A DNA stretch of 64,000 bases from CBDFHB01 sp965250115 (lineage in GTDB: Bacteria > Acidobacteriota > Vicinamibacteria > Marinacidobacterales > SMYC01), in the NCBI GenBank assembly GCA_965250115.1, contig CBDFNJ010000002.1:3596001-3660000 (forward strand), in the 5' to 3' direction. This document shows, piece by piece, positions 1 to 8,491 of this stretch. The notes under the pieces are model-generated. The model had not been told where the DNA came from. It worked only from the letters and a program-made list of their open reading frames with translations, and made no database searches. The stretch's first letter is position 1, and every line of letters begins with the position of its first letter. The position numbers were made by a program, and so were the translations under genes.

Positions 1-2
1 GC

Positions 3-950
3 GTGTTGAAAACCAGAGCGACGGATCGCGAGGACTCGACTGCGGACCCCCGTTTCGGCGTCGTTGGAAAGCAGACGATCGAGGATACCGGAGCCTTGAC
101 CCGCAAGCGCATGGAGACTGCCGACGAAGAGTTCCTGGACGCGACCCTGGACTTCATGCAACGGGCGGCCGAGTCGCAGAAGCCTTTCTTCATCTGGCAC
201 AACACGACGCGCATGCACGTTTGGACCCACCTGAAGGAGGAATCCCAAGGCGTGACCGGATTCGGGCTCTATGCGGACGGCATGAAGGAGTTCGACGACG
301 ACATCGGGACCATGCTCGCCAAGCTCGACGAGCTGGGCATTGCCGACAACACCATTGTGATCGTCACGACGGACAATGGAGTCCAGTCCTTCACCTACCC
401 TGACGGCGGCACGATCCCGTTCCGGGGCTTCAAGGGAACCACGTGGGAAGGCGGCTTCCGGGTGCCGACCTTGATGGCAGCAGTGGGCGAGCCGGATGTG
501 AAGGAGAAGCTACTGACGGGCCACGAGGCCAACGGCAAGACTTATAAGGTCCATCTCGACGGCTACGATCAGACAGAGCTCTTGGCCGGCCGGGGCCCGG
601 GCAAGCGACAAGAGATCTTCTACTTCGATGACCAGGGAAACCTGAACGCCATCCGATACGGCCGCTGGAAGATTCACTTTACCCTGATGACCGACTGGGT
701 CAACGGCGGCAGGCAAACCGGGTGGCCCAAGGTCGTCGACCTGCGAACCGACCCCTTCGAGCGTGCGATGGAGGAGTCTGACCTGTACTTACGCTGGTAC
801 AGCGACAAAATGTGGAGCTTCGTGCCTGCCCAGGCAGTAACGGCACAATTCCTCAGCACCTTCCAAGAGTTTCCTCAGCGTCAGGAGTTGCCCAGCTTCA
901 ACATCAACGCCGTTCTCGACAAATTGAGCGCGGGTCGTCCCAGCAACTGA
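3..950 (+). CDS. Sulfatase (arylsulfatase family), C-terminal part
   Basis: C-terminal 315 residues of a sulfatase of the alkaline phosphatase superfamily, which would hydrolyse sulfate esters. Visible motifs are PFFIWHNTTRMH (conserved mid-region strand), a DELGIADNTIVIVTTDNG segment containing the metal-binding DN pair, and GFKGTTWEGGFRVP, which is characteristic of arylsulfatases. The N-terminal C-x-P-S-R formylglycine site is not in the window because the gene begins upstream; the GTG at position 3 is merely the first codon available. The gene ends with TGA and is followed after 44 nt by another alkaline-phosphatase-superfamily gene on the same strand. Substrate is unknown. Confidence 0.85.
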   Translation: MLKTRATDREDSTADPRFGVVGKQTIEDTGALTRKRMETADEEFLDATLDFMQRAAESQKPFFIWHNTTRMHVWTHLKEESQGVTGFGLYADGMKEFDDDIGTMLAKLDELGIADNTIVIVTTDNGVQSFTYPDGGTIPFRGFKGTTWEGGFRVPTLMAAVGEPDVKEKLLTGHEANGKTYKVHLDGYDQTELLAGRGPGKRQEIFYFDDQGNLNAIRYGRWKIHFTLMTDWVNGGRQTGWPKVVDLRTDPFERAMEESDLYLRWYSDKMWSFVPAQAVTAQFLSTFQEFPQRQELPSFNINAVLDKLSAGRPSN

Positions 951-994
951 CCGCTGGTCAGGGAAAAGCTATCGCCCTGGACGGTTTTGGGATC

Positions 995-2689
995 GTGTCG
1001 AATAGATTCTTGGTGGGGGCGTGCTTGCTCTCGTCTAGCTGCGTCGCCCCGGCGGAGACGGGTAGCGCGGACGAGGTTCGGCTGGTTCTGCAGATCACCG
1101 TGGATCAGCTCCGCGGAGATCTTCCCGGCCGGGTGCTCGATCGCCTCGAGCCAGGGGGCTTCCGCTATCTCTACGAAGAAGGTACCTACTACGCCAACGC
1201 CCACTATCAGCACGCCAATACGGAGACCATCGTGGGGCACGCCACTCTGGCGACCGGAGCGCATCCCTCAGAACACGGGATGGTGGGTAACGTCTGGCTC
1301 GATCGGGCCACGGGAGAGCTGACGTACAACGTCGAGGACCCGGCCTACCCTTTGCTCACTGTGGGAGCCGGAGTAGACGAGGCGAGCGAGATCGATCCGA
1401 CCCAGAGGGCCGCGAGGAGTCAAGGCCGCTCCCCGATGGCGTTGCTGGGCTCGACGTTTTCGGACGAGCTCGCCGTCCACACAACTGGTAGGGCAAAGAT
1501 CTTCGGAGTCTCCGTGAAGGACCGCGGGGCGACCTCGCTCGCTGGACATGCTGGCAAGGCCTTCTGGTTCTCCAAGGCGAGCGGTGAGTTTGTGACTAGC
1601 CGCTACTACTACGAGAGGTATCCGGAATGGCTTGCGACTTGGAATCGGGAACGGCGTCCCCACCGCTATGGCGGCAAATCCTGGGAGCTCTCGCAACCAG
1701 TGGGCGCCTACTCCTCGGGCTTGGCAGACGATCAACCGTGGGAAACCGACTTTCCGGATTACGGGCAGGTTTTTCCTCATCCCTACGGCGATGCGGAGAG
1801 CAAGTACTTCAACACGTTGCTCACCCTCAGCCCGGCTGGGGATGAACTAACGCGTGAGCTAGCCGAGGCAGTCGTCGAGAACGAGGGATTGGGGCAGGAC
1901 GAGATTCCCGACTTCCTAAGCGTCAGCTTCTCCAGCACCGACTACGTTGGCCACTTGTTCGGACCCGCGAGTCTCGAGGCCGAGGACAATCTCTTCCGTC
2001 TCGATCGCACCCTCGCCGATCTCCTGGCTTTCGTCGATGCGCGGGTGGGCCTCGAACACACCCCCGTCGTGCTCTCCGCCGATCATGGCGGCCCCGACGC
2101 GCCCGCCTACCTTACCTCGCTGGGCCTTCAGGCGGACTACATCCATCCGGAGGGCTGGGACCGGGCACCCGGTCTCGCAGCTCTCAAGGCGAAATTTGGC
2201 ATTGCCCAAGAGCTCATCTCCACCTACAGCCATCCCTATGTCTACCTGGATCTTGACCTGCTAGCGAGGAAAGGCCTCGATCCGGCTGAGGTGGCATCCG
2301 CAGTGGCGGCCGAGGTGGCAAAGCTCGATGGGGTCTCGGTGGCTGTGTCCAGCTACGACCTGGCCGAAGGACGAGTGCGGGACACTGTCCCGATGCGCGC
2401 AATCCTCAACAACTACCACCCCCAAAGATCGGGCGACATCTTCGTGGTCTTTGAGCCCCATCGGTTCATCAACGACTTTGACGGGCTCATCGTGGCTGCG
2501 ACCCACGGCTCGCCGTGGAGCTACGACACCTTCGTGCCGATCCTCTTCGCTGGCCCGAGCGTCGACCGGCAGGTCGTGCATCGCCCGGTAGCCCCCACGG
2601 AGATCGCCGGTACGCTGGCCGCCTACTTGGGTTTCAAGGCGCCCTCCGGGGCAAGCGGCGATGTTCTCGTTGAGGTTCTCAGAGACTGA
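995..2689 (+). CDS. Alkaline phosphatase superfamily protein (PafA/nucleotide pyrophosphatase-like)
   Basis: Predicted secreted metal-dependent phosphatase or phosphodiesterase of 564 residues. The GTG start at 995 is chosen because it gives a short hydrophobic leader (FLVGACLLSSSC), a possible though imperfect lipobox; the frame is open further upstream but overlaps the sulfatase. Superfamily signatures follow: ITVDQLRGDLP (first metal-binding Asp), TETIVGHATLATGAHPSEHG (nucleophile Thr and GHA motif), SSTDYVGHLFGP and LSADHGG with metal-binding Asp and His, and a late THGSPW. These match PafA-like phosphate-irrepressible phosphatases. It lies just downstream of a sulfatase, so the pair may act on sulfated or phosphorylated polymers. 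Substrate specificity is not readable. Confidence 0.85.
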   Translation: MSNRFLVGACLLSSSCVAPAETGSADEVRLVLQITVDQLRGDLPGRVLDRLEPGGFRYLYEEGTYYANAHYQHANTETIVGHATLATGAHPSEHGMVGNVWLDRATGELTYNVEDPAYPLLTVGAGVDEASEIDPTQRAARSQGRSPMALLGSTFSDELAVHTTGRAKIFGVSVKDRGATSLAGHAGKAFWFSKASGEFVTSRYYYERYPEWLATWNRERRPHRYGGKSWELSQPVGAYSSGLADDQPWETDFPDYGQVFPHPYGDAESKYFNTLLTLSPAGDELTRELAEAVVENEGLGQDEIPDFLSVSFSSTDYVGHLFGPASLEAEDNLFRLDRTLADLLAFVDARVGLEHTPVVLSADHGGPDAPAYLTSLGLQADYIHPEGWDRAPGLAALKAKFGIAQELISTYSHPYVYLDLDLLARKGLDPAEVASAVAAEVAKLDGVSVAVSSYDLAEGRVRDTVPMRAILNNYHPQRSGDIFVVFEPHRFINDFDGLIVAATHGSPWSYDTFVPILFAGPSVDRQVVHRPVAPTEIAGTLAAYLGFKAPSGASGDVLVEVLRD

Positions 2690-2932
2690 TTTAGGGTGAG
2701 GAAGGTCCGCCCGAGTGTCTCCTCCTCCGCCTCCACGGCCATCGGCGGGTCGATGATGATGAGGCCGTCGTCCCCGACGACCATCATGGGGCTGGTAATG
2801 TCCCAGCCGTACGCAAGGTACGATGCGCTCGCCGATCTTCAGGAGCGCCTGGTCCATCTTGCGCACCTGATGGGTCATGACCGGGTCGATCTTCGGGTCG
2901 TCCTCCGTGTAGCCGAGGTTCTGGAGTTATAA
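2690..2932 (-). pseudogene. Remnant of metallo-beta-lactamase-fold alkyl sulfatase-like gene
   Basis: On the minus strand two abutting frames encode one protein scrap: NLGYTEDDPKIDPVM through LLKIGERI in one frame, then LAYGWDITSPMMVVGDDG and LIIIDPPMAVEAEEE in the next. The GDDGLIIIDPP strand resembles the N-terminal region of the alkyl sulfatase (SdsA1/BDS1) branch of the MBL fold. A single-base frameshift lies near 2820. No zinc-binding HxHxDH motif follows, and both ends are missing, so this is a non-functional fragment. Confidence 0.55.
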
Positions 2933-2983
2933 CCGAAAGTTGTGGATTGCCTGAATAGAGAAAGTGGCGTTACCTTCCCGCGC

Positions 2984-3172
2984 TCAGCTAACGCCGCGCC
3001 AGGACACCTTGCTGCCGAACCAGTATCGGAACACGACGGCGTGTTGCGGGCTCCAGTTTCCGCCACGACCTTGTGTGTACTGGTGATACGCGAGTCGAAG
3101 CTGCTGCTCTCGTGCAAAATTCCATAGAAAACCGACGCGCGTCCGGACGCGGAAGAAGCCACGCGCATTTGT
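2984..3172 (-). pseudogene. C-terminal scrap of an outer-membrane beta-barrel-like protein
   Basis: Minus-strand frame ending in TGA at 2984 encodes RTRVGFLWNFAREQQLRL followed by AYHQYTQG and HAVVFRYWFGSKV. Alternating aromatic/hydrophobic residues and a late HAVVFRYWF strand look like the last strands of a bacterial beta-barrel. The reading begins abruptly at about 3172, where it is fused to an aminotransferase-like remnant in another frame. The family cannot be named. Confidence 0.3.
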
Positions 3173-3419
3173 TGAAAGGGTAGCGCTTCGATTGATCGAG
3201 CTCGGCCAAGAGCGCGTCCAGTGCACGCTTACCGGGACCTACGGGGCTTTCGTTGGCATTGATCTTGACTTCGTCTGTCGACGGCGGTGGGATGACGGGG
3301 AGTGCTCCGCCCTCCCATGCGGCGGTAGCCGCCTCGAGCCCCCGTGCCGCGACGAGAGCCACGAGGACCGGACTCGCCCCCGAGCCACCCCCAAGAAAGG
3401 CACGTCTAGACAACGCCAT
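3171..3419 (-). pseudogene. N-terminal remnant of Tat-exported aminotransferase (HisC-like)
   Basis: Starts with MALSRRAFLGGGSGA, a twin-arginine signal (SRRAFL), followed by a hydrophobic stretch. Then EVKINANESPVGPG and a short helix ending SKRYPFN match the start of PLP-dependent histidinol-phosphate-aminotransferase-like proteins (the substrate-side NENP/NESP motif). Homology stops near 3171, and the frame continues as unrelated low-quality sequence, so at least 80% of the enzyme is gone, including the PLP lysine. It sits 21 nt downstream of the O-methyltransferase and could still be transcribed with it. Confidence 0.6.
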
Positions 3420-3440
3420 CGGCTCCTCCTTGCATGCTGT

Positions 3441-4469
3441 CTATCCTTCAGGAACGGCTTCGATGATGCTCACCGGGGATTCCGTGGGAATGACCTGGTT
3501 GAGCTTGTAACCGTCTTTGTCGAACAACTCCGCGTACTCGCTCTCGGTGCGCTCCTGTCCACCTTCCGTATGCACGAGCATCACCAGATCCGTTATTTTC
3601 CCAAAATGCATTTCGTCGCCTTCCGGAATCACCATTTCGATGAGCTGCACTTTGGCTTTGGGATTGGCTTTCTTGCAATGGCCGAGGATTTTCAGGCATG
3701 TCGCTTCGTCCCAGTCGTGGATGATGTGGGACAAGGTGTAGGTCTCGCCGACGGGCACTTCATCGAAGAAGCTACCGCTCACAACCTCGCATCGCACCTT
3801 CAATCCCAGAGAGGCGATGCGCTTTTTCGCTTCCTCTGCCACGTGCGGCAGATCGTACAGGGTGCCTCTCATCTTCGGATTGGCTTTCAAGATCGTCGTG
3901 ATCAGGTTTCCGGTGCCGCCGCCGATGTCCACGAGATGTTCGACCCCGGTGCCGTCGAAAACCTTGGCGACGGCGGCGGGCTCGGCTCCATGAAAGCCGA
4001 TCATCATGTCGTTGAACAGCTTCGCGTCATCCGGGTTATGACTCAAGAACTCGAACGTACCGATACCGTGGGCGCGGGAAAACCCAGAGCGGCCGGTAGC
4101 CAATGAGCTCTCTAGCTCTTTCCAGACGTCCCAAGAGTGGTTGTTCGCCAGAAAGAGAGCCGTTGCGCGCGCCATTCCCGGATGGTCCGAACGCAGCGCC
4201 TCTCCGAGCGCGGCGTTCGCGAAACGACGTGGCTCTACTTCGGTGAAAAAACCCAATGCGGCCAACATACGTAAGAGCCGGTACAAAGCTCCCGGGTTCG
4301 TCCTGGTGGCATCGGCTAAATCCGTCGCCTCCCGTGCACCGTCCTTCATCAGATCGGCCAACCCGAGCTTGGCGGCGACGTGAATCGCACGTGAAATGAT
4401 GAACCCGGTCACCATTTGAACGACTCGAGCGTGCGGCGGCAGGGCCGGCTCACCAGCTGGTTGCGACAT
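3441..4469 (-). CDS. SAM-dependent O-methyltransferase (acetylserotonin/hydroxyneurosporene type)
   Basis: A 342-residue class I methyltransferase that would transfer a methyl group from SAM to a hydroxyl of a small molecule. An N-terminal winged-helix dimerisation domain (residues about 15-110, ISRAIHVAAKLGLADLM and ALYRLLRMLAALGFF) is followed by the Rossmann domain with the SAM motif VDIGGGTGNLITTI near residue 175. The likely catalytic base is the His of SHIIHDWDEA. The start is supported by GGAGGG about 6 nt before ATG (minus strand). A truncated group II intron ends 23 nt upstream, so the native promoter may have been replaced. The substrate cannot be inferred because the neighbours are decayed. 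Confidence 0.85.
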   Translation of the reverse strand: MSQPAGEPALPPHARVVQMVTGFIISRAIHVAAKLGLADLMKDGAREATDLADATRTNPGALYRLLRMLAALGFFTEVEPRRFANAALGEALRSDHPGMARATALFLANNHSWDVWKELESSLATGRSGFSRAHGIGTFEFLSHNPDDAKLFNDMMIGFHGAEPAAVAKVFDGTGVEHLVDIGGGTGNLITTILKANPKMRGTLYDLPHVAEEAKKRIASLGLKVRCEVVSGSFFDEVPVGETYTLSHIIHDWDEATCLKILGHCKKANPKAKVQLIEMVIPEGDEMHFGKITDLVMLVHTEGGQERTESEYAELFDKDGYKLNQVIPTESPVSIIEAVPEG

Positions 4470-4492
4470 GTTTATCCCTCCGTTGGCAAAAG

Positions 4493-5830
4493 CTAGTCTG
4501 TTCTCCCTCTGGAATCATTTTTTCTCGGCGGGGAGCGGGGTGGGGTGAGTGGATAGTGACGGAGGAGGCGTCGGAACGCGGCCCAGTCCAGATGCGCCTT
4601 ACGGGAGCGGCGACTCAGCCATTTACGCCAGAGGCGTTCCACCATCCGGCGAAAGTTGGACAGAGCACGCGCATTACCGGTCACTCCATAGTAGTTGTAG
4701 TGACCGCGTAGCTTCCGGTTGAGTGCCATCTGTTGTTCCGCCACGGACAAGTGCCGGTTGGTCCGGCACCAGCGGCCGATGCGCATTACCGCACGGCTGA
4801 AGCGGCCTTTGGCCGTTTTCCGTTTCACCACCCATTGCCCCTTTCGAGACTTGCCCCAGTAGTGGGTGAAGCCGAGCATGTCGAAGCTTTGGCCCGGTGT
4901 CGGTTTAGAGTCCCGACGCGGGCGGCGAAAATCCACCAGCCGTGTCTTGTCCGGGTGGAGGGTCAGACCGAACTTGCCAAATCGCTTTGGTAGTACGGCG
5001 AGCACCCTTCTCACATCATCCTCTCTTGCGAAGCCCAGTACCGCATCATCGGCGTAACGCACCATAAACGAGCGTCCCTTCATGCGCGGTTGGACCATCT
5101 GATGAAACCAGATGTCCAGAACATCGTGTAGGAAGATGTTAGAGAGCAGGGGGCTGACCACTCCGCCTTGGGGAGTTCCTTGTTCCAGATACCAGACCAC
5201 ATCTTCTTCCATTACTCCGGCTTTCAACCACTTCCCGATCGCGCGGCGTATCACACCGTCGCGCACCCGCTGGTCCAGAAAGCTCCTCAGCTGGGCTCGG
5301 TCGACACTGTCGAAGAAGCTCTGGATATCTAGGTCGATGACCCAGCCCCCTCCGTTGTCCATCAGCCCCCGCCACAACGCATCGATTGCCTGGTGCTGGC
5401 TGCGACCTGGACGGAACCCATACGAGCAGTCCAAGAAGTCCTCCTCGTATACGGATTCCAGGACCATGACCACCGCTCGCTGAAGTACCTTATCCTCCAG
5501 TGTCGGTATGCCAATGGGCCGGGTCTTATTGCCTGCACCTTCTTTGGGAATGTGGACGCGGCGTACCGCCGGCGCTCGATACTTTCCCGTTTTGAACCTC
5601 TCGAGCAAGCTCGTCAGGTTCTCTTCCAGGTTGGTTTCGTATTGCGCCGACGTTACACCATCCACTCCCACGGCCCCGTCTTTGCGGGTGCGACGGTAGG
5701 CCTCACGTAACCAGCCCACGTCGATGTTGTGGGCCAGTGTGGTAAGCACCAGTTTCGGTTTTTCCCTCGCCAGTTTCGCTATCTTCTCTCGTTTCGTTGA
5801 GATGACCTCGCGGCTCAAACTCCGCGCCAT
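4493..5830 (-). CDS. ltrA: Group II intron-encoded reverse transcriptase/maturase
   Basis: A 445-residue intron-encoded protein that assists splicing and retrohoming. RT blocks are in order: GVDGVTSAQYETNLEENL, RPIGIPTLEDKVLQRAV, a palm motif with DLDIQSFFDSVD, GTPQGGVVSPLLSNI, and the catalytic FMVRYADDAVLGF. A maturase (GIIM) domain follows with RGHYNYYGVTGN and LWRKWLSRRS. No C-terminal HNH endonuclease domain is present. After RLLRHYPLTPPR the tail looks atypical and stops close to the next gene. The start is supported by AGGAGGG before ATG. The catalytic residues look intact, but the intron RNA 3' domains appear to be missing. Confidence 0.93.
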   Translation of the reverse strand: MARSLSREVISTKREKIAKLAREKPKLVLTTLAHNIDVGWLREAYRRTRKDGAVGVDGVTSAQYETNLEENLTSLLERFKTGKYRAPAVRRVHIPKEGAGNKTRPIGIPTLEDKVLQRAVVMVLESVYEEDFLDCSYGFRPGRSQHQAIDALWRGLMDNGGGWVIDLDIQSFFDSVDRAQLRSFLDQRVRDGVIRRAIGKWLKAGVMEEDVVWYLEQGTPQGGVVSPLLSNIFLHDVLDIWFHQMVQPRMKGRSFMVRYADDAVLGFAREDDVRRVLAVLPKRFGKFGLTLHPDKTRLVDFRRPRRDSKPTPGQSFDMLGFTHYWGKSRKGQWVVKRKTAKGRFSRAVMRIGRWCRTNRHLSVAEQQMALNRKLRGHYNYYGVTGNARALSNFRRMVERLWRKWLSRRSRKAHLDWAAFRRLLRHYPLTPPRSPPRKNDSRGRTD

Positions 5831-6428
5831 CTGTCCCTCCTGAAGTTCCGTAGATTGGCCTGCCGCCTTCCCTCCATGGGGTCCTCTGGAGTGAGTTCCC
5901 CCACTTCTCCGGTACTATGCACAGGCTCCGACTTCTCGCCTCCCCGACTCGCTTCGTTGCCTTCGCTTTGGCGGTTCCACCCGACGCCTCTTTAGTTCGC
6001 TCCCAACGGGCATGGGCGCCACGCTCGCTGGGCCTGGGCTATTTGTTCTGCGGTGCCCACAACCCGCATTCTTCGGATGGAGAGTACGAGACCTCCCAGG
6101 TTCCTGGGGAACCCTTGCGTACATGCCACGCTCTTCGACCCCGGCGGACCACTCGCTCCTTGCCAGTACGGCGCGGGTGATGCTGCCTTCCGCTCAGAAA
6201 ACGACGTCGGCTCCGCAACCCTTGTTTCCTTTCGAGGCTCAATCGCGCGGCCTGCACCCTCCCTGTGTACGCTTCGTCGCTGGCCTCGCGACCAGCTACG
6301 CAACACTCGGTTCCGGGCGGTGGCTAGCCTTTCCCGGCGCAGGACTCTCACCTGCTGGGTTCCACTAGAAAGTTTCCGACATGCCCTGTTACATGGCTTC
6401 CCCTTTCTCCAAGCTTTGCCTGGCGCAA
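4493..6428 (-). mobile_element. Group II intron, 3'-truncated
   Basis: Minus-strand element: about 600 nt of structured 5' RNA (6428-5831) then the maturase gene. The 5' end is placed near 6428, where the minus strand reads TTGCGCCAGGC, close to the GTGYG consensus, followed by GGTGAGAGTCC and CAGGAACCTGGGAGG-type segments typical of intron domain I. The element lies against an HNH nuclease fragment. Between the maturase stop (4493) and the next gene (4469) there are only 23 nt, and no 34-nt domain V hairpin with an AGC triad or GNRA loop can be found there or in the last 100 nt of the maturase. Boundaries are approximate. Confidence 0.65.
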
Positions 6429-6529
6429 TTTCCGCGGAAACGTACCGGCGGATACTCGACGTAACCTGCCGCTTTCCCGGTTGCCACAACCGCTTCGTGC
6501 AGAGACATCATCCACGGAGGTGGAGGTGA
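6429..6529 (+). pseudogene. HNH endonuclease fragment (DUF222-type)
   Basis: Plus-strand frame encodes ISAETYRRILDVTCRFPGC followed by HNRFVQRHH and a stop at 6529. The CRFPGC-x5-V-x-x-HH pattern is the start of the HNH nuclease domain found at the C-terminus of DUF222/13E12-type proteins. The upstream coding part ends exactly where the group II intron begins and the sequence is lost after HH, so the gene is broken on both sides. Confidence 0.55.
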
Positions 6530-6557
6530 GCGGTCCGACGTTCGCGAAGGTTGGGTT

Positions 6558-6899
6558 CTAAACGCCGAAAACGCTCGAAAAGGAATCCTCGTCGAAGCCT
6601 ACCAGCAGCGTTTTCCCCACCCGTACCGTGGGCGCGCGCAGGTTGCCGGTCGGGCCGAGGAGAGAGCTGACGGTCTCATCCGTTGCCTTCCCGCCCGGAA
6701 AAGTCTGGACCTTTTTGCCCTTGGCGACGATGACACGCGAGGCTTCCTTGATGAGCTTCGCGGCGTCTTTCTTGCTGAGCTTCCTGGATGCGGAAACGTT
6801 TTCTTTGACGTCGATTTTCTTGGCGTCCATGAACTTGGACGCTTTGCCACAGGTCGTTCACCCTTTGCGCTGATAGTACCAGTCGGCGTTTTTCGCCAT
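6558..6899 (-). CDS. ArsC/Spx-like thioredoxin-fold protein with in-frame UGA (candidate selenoprotein)
   Basis: If UGA at 6858-6860 is read through, a 113-residue protein results, the normal length of ArsC/Spx-like proteins. The N-terminus reads MAKNADWYYQRKG-U-TTCGK, so the UGA falls exactly on the first Cys of the redox CxxC (UxxC). Downstream residues match the family: KLSKKDAAKLIKEA, and the cis-Pro region NLRAPTVRVGKTLLVGF. Start ATG 6899 has GGGAG at 6906-6910, overlapping the stop of the D-cysteine desulfhydrase gene 11 nt upstream, which suggests co-transcription. Without readthrough, initiation at ATG 6830 would give a 90-residue stub lacking the active site. The alternative is a nonsense mutation. 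Selenocysteine insertion genes are not in this window. Confidence 0.65.
6823..6842 (-). promoter_or_regulatory. Candidate bacterial SECIS hairpin
   Basis: Fifteen nucleotides after the in-frame UGA the minus strand forms a perfect 7-bp stem, GCGTCCA paired with TGGACGC, closing a 6-nt loop AGTTCA at 6835-6830. The UGA-to-loop distance is 22 nt and the loop has G at its second position. Both agree with published bacterial SECIS rules (loop 16-37 nt from UGA, a G among the first two loop bases). Short GC-rich hairpins also occur by chance. Confidence 0.5.
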
Positions 6900-6910
6900 G
6901 TCATTCTCCC

Positions 6911-7909
6911 TTATGCGAGCACGTCTTTCATGTATGCGTATAGAGCGGGCGATCCCCCGGTGTGGAGGAACAAAATCGTTTCGCCTCTCTCGAAGTAGCC
7001 CTTGCGAGAGAGATCGATGAGCCCTGCCCCCGCCTTGCCGGTATAGACGGGGTCGAGGAGGACGGCTTCGAGCCGTGCGAACATCCGGACCGCCTCCGCC
7101 ATTTCGGGTGTCGGCCGCGAGTAGCCCGGCCCCACGTAGTCACCGAAGCAGAGCACGCTTTCCCTCGGGGGCGTCTGATGCAAACCCAGACGCTCCGCGG
7201 TTTCCCCGACGAGCGCGTAAACGAGCTCTTCTTGAGGCTCCTTCGGTCGACTGGTGTTGATGCCTACGACGGGGATGTCGGCGTTACTCCCGTGGAGCCC
7301 GGTGACGAGCCCGGCATGTGTTCCGGAGCTTCCACTCGCCGACACGATTCGGTCGATTCGGATGCCTTCCTCGAAGGTTTGCGACAAGATTTCCTGGGCG
7401 CAGGCAACATAGCCCGTAGCTCCGATTGGGTTCGAGCCCCCACCGGGAATCACGTAAGGTCTCCGACCTTCGGCTTTCAGCGCATCCGCGACCTCGGTCA
7501 TGGCGGCCTCCATGTCGGAGCCCCCTGGAACGACCTTCACGGCTTCGACCCCCAAGAGGCGAAAGAGAAAGTTGTTCCCGCTCGCATCCTCTTTATAGGT
7601 GCCCGCTACGCGCTCCTCCAGAACGAGACGACACTTCAGTCCTTCCCTGACCGCGGCCGAAAGGGTGAGCCGACAGTGATTCGACTGCACTGCGCCGCAA
7701 GTCACGAGAGTGTCCGCACCCTGCTCGAGAGCGTCCGCGACCAGAAACTCCAGCTTGCGGGTCTTGTTGCCACCCGCCGCTAGACCCAGAAGATCGTCAC
7801 GCTTGATGTAGATGGTAGGGCCGCCGAGCTCGGCGGAGAGTCGCTCGAGCTTCTCGATCGGAGTTCGCCCCTCGGTATAACGGCGTCGCGGAAATCGCGC
7901 TAGGTTCAT
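6911..7909 (-). CDS. D-cysteine desulfhydrase / ACC deaminase family PLP enzyme
   Basis: A 332-residue fold-type II PLP enzyme. D-cysteine desulfhydrase would convert D-cysteine to pyruvate, sulfide and ammonia. Family features: PTIYIKRDDLLGLAAGGNKTRKLEFL with the PLP lysine in GGNKTRKLE, TCGAVQSNHCRLT for the phosphate/substrate loop, and the long conserved PYVIPGGGSNPIGATGYV segment. The length is normal. It precedes the candidate ArsC-like selenoprotein by 11 nt, so the two likely share a transcript and may be linked through thiol or sulfide chemistry (inference). An ACC deaminase or other beta-elimination activity cannot be excluded by sequence alone. Confidence 0.85.
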   Translation of the reverse strand: MNLARFPRRRYTEGRTPIEKLERLSAELGGPTIYIKRDDLLGLAAGGNKTRKLEFLVADALEQGADTLVTCGAVQSNHCRLTLSAAVREGLKCRLVLEERVAGTYKEDASGNNFLFRLLGVEAVKVVPGGSDMEAAMTEVADALKAEGRRPYVIPGGGSNPIGATGYVACAQEILSQTFEEGIRIDRIVSASGSSGTHAGLVTGLHGSNADIPVVGINTSRPKEPQEELVYALVGETAERLGLHQTPPRESVLCFGDYVGPGYSRPTPEMAEAVRMFARLEAVLLDPVYTGKAGAGLIDLSRKGYFERGETILFLHTGGSPALYAYMKDVLA

Positions 7910-7995
7910 CGCTCGCGCCTCCTCCGTGCGCGCCCGATTCTACGTAAATATCACCTGTCTGGACAATAAGACCAAGACGTTCTATAAGCCGTGCC

Positions 7996-8487
7996 ATGCA
8001 GCAAGACCGAGCTTTGAGAGAGCATCTCGTCCGGCTCCTGAGCGCGCGCCAGGCGCATGCAACGTGGGAGGATGTGGTCGCCGACATCCCGCCCGAGCAT
8101 CGGGGCACGACGCTACAGGGCGCTCCCTACACACCGTGGCAGCTCCTGGAGCATCTGCGCATTGCCCAGTGGGACATTCTGGAGTTCAGTCGCGACCCCG
8201 AGCACGTCTCGCCGGAGTTCCCGGAGGGTTTGTGGCCCGAGACCGCGGAGCCACCCGATGAGGCCGCATGGGAAACAAGCGTCGATCGGTTTCGCACCGA
8301 TCTCGAAGCCATGGTCGAGCTCGTGAGAGAACCTTCCACGGATCTCGTAACGCCGTTACCGCACGGCACCGGGCAAACGGTGCTACGAGAAGCGATGCTC
8401 GTGGCGGACCACAACGCCTACCATCTCGGCCAGCTCGTTCTGCTGAGAAGGATGCTGGGCTCCTGGTGGCAGGACTCGACGAGTTGA
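7996..8487 (+). CDS. DinB-family metal-binding protein
   Basis: A 163-residue four-helix DinB/YfiT-like protein. The putative metal triad is visible as His in LLEHLRIAQWD and two His in VADHNAYHLGQ, the hallmark of the family. DinB-like proteins commonly act as thiol-dependent (bacillithiol, mycothiol) or other metal-dependent transferases, but the function here is unknown. It is transcribed divergently from the D-cysteine desulfhydrase and followed by a glycosyltransferase whose TTG start lies 4 nt after its stop codon. Confidence 0.8.
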   Translation: MQQDRALREHLVRLLSARQAHATWEDVVADIPPEHRGTTLQGAPYTPWQLLEHLRIAQWDILEFSRDPEHVSPEFPEGLWPETAEPPDEAAWETSVDRFRTDLEAMVELVREPSTDLVTPLPHGTGQTVLREAMLVADHNAYHLGQLVLLRRMLGSWWQDSTS

Positions 8488-8491
8488 AACG

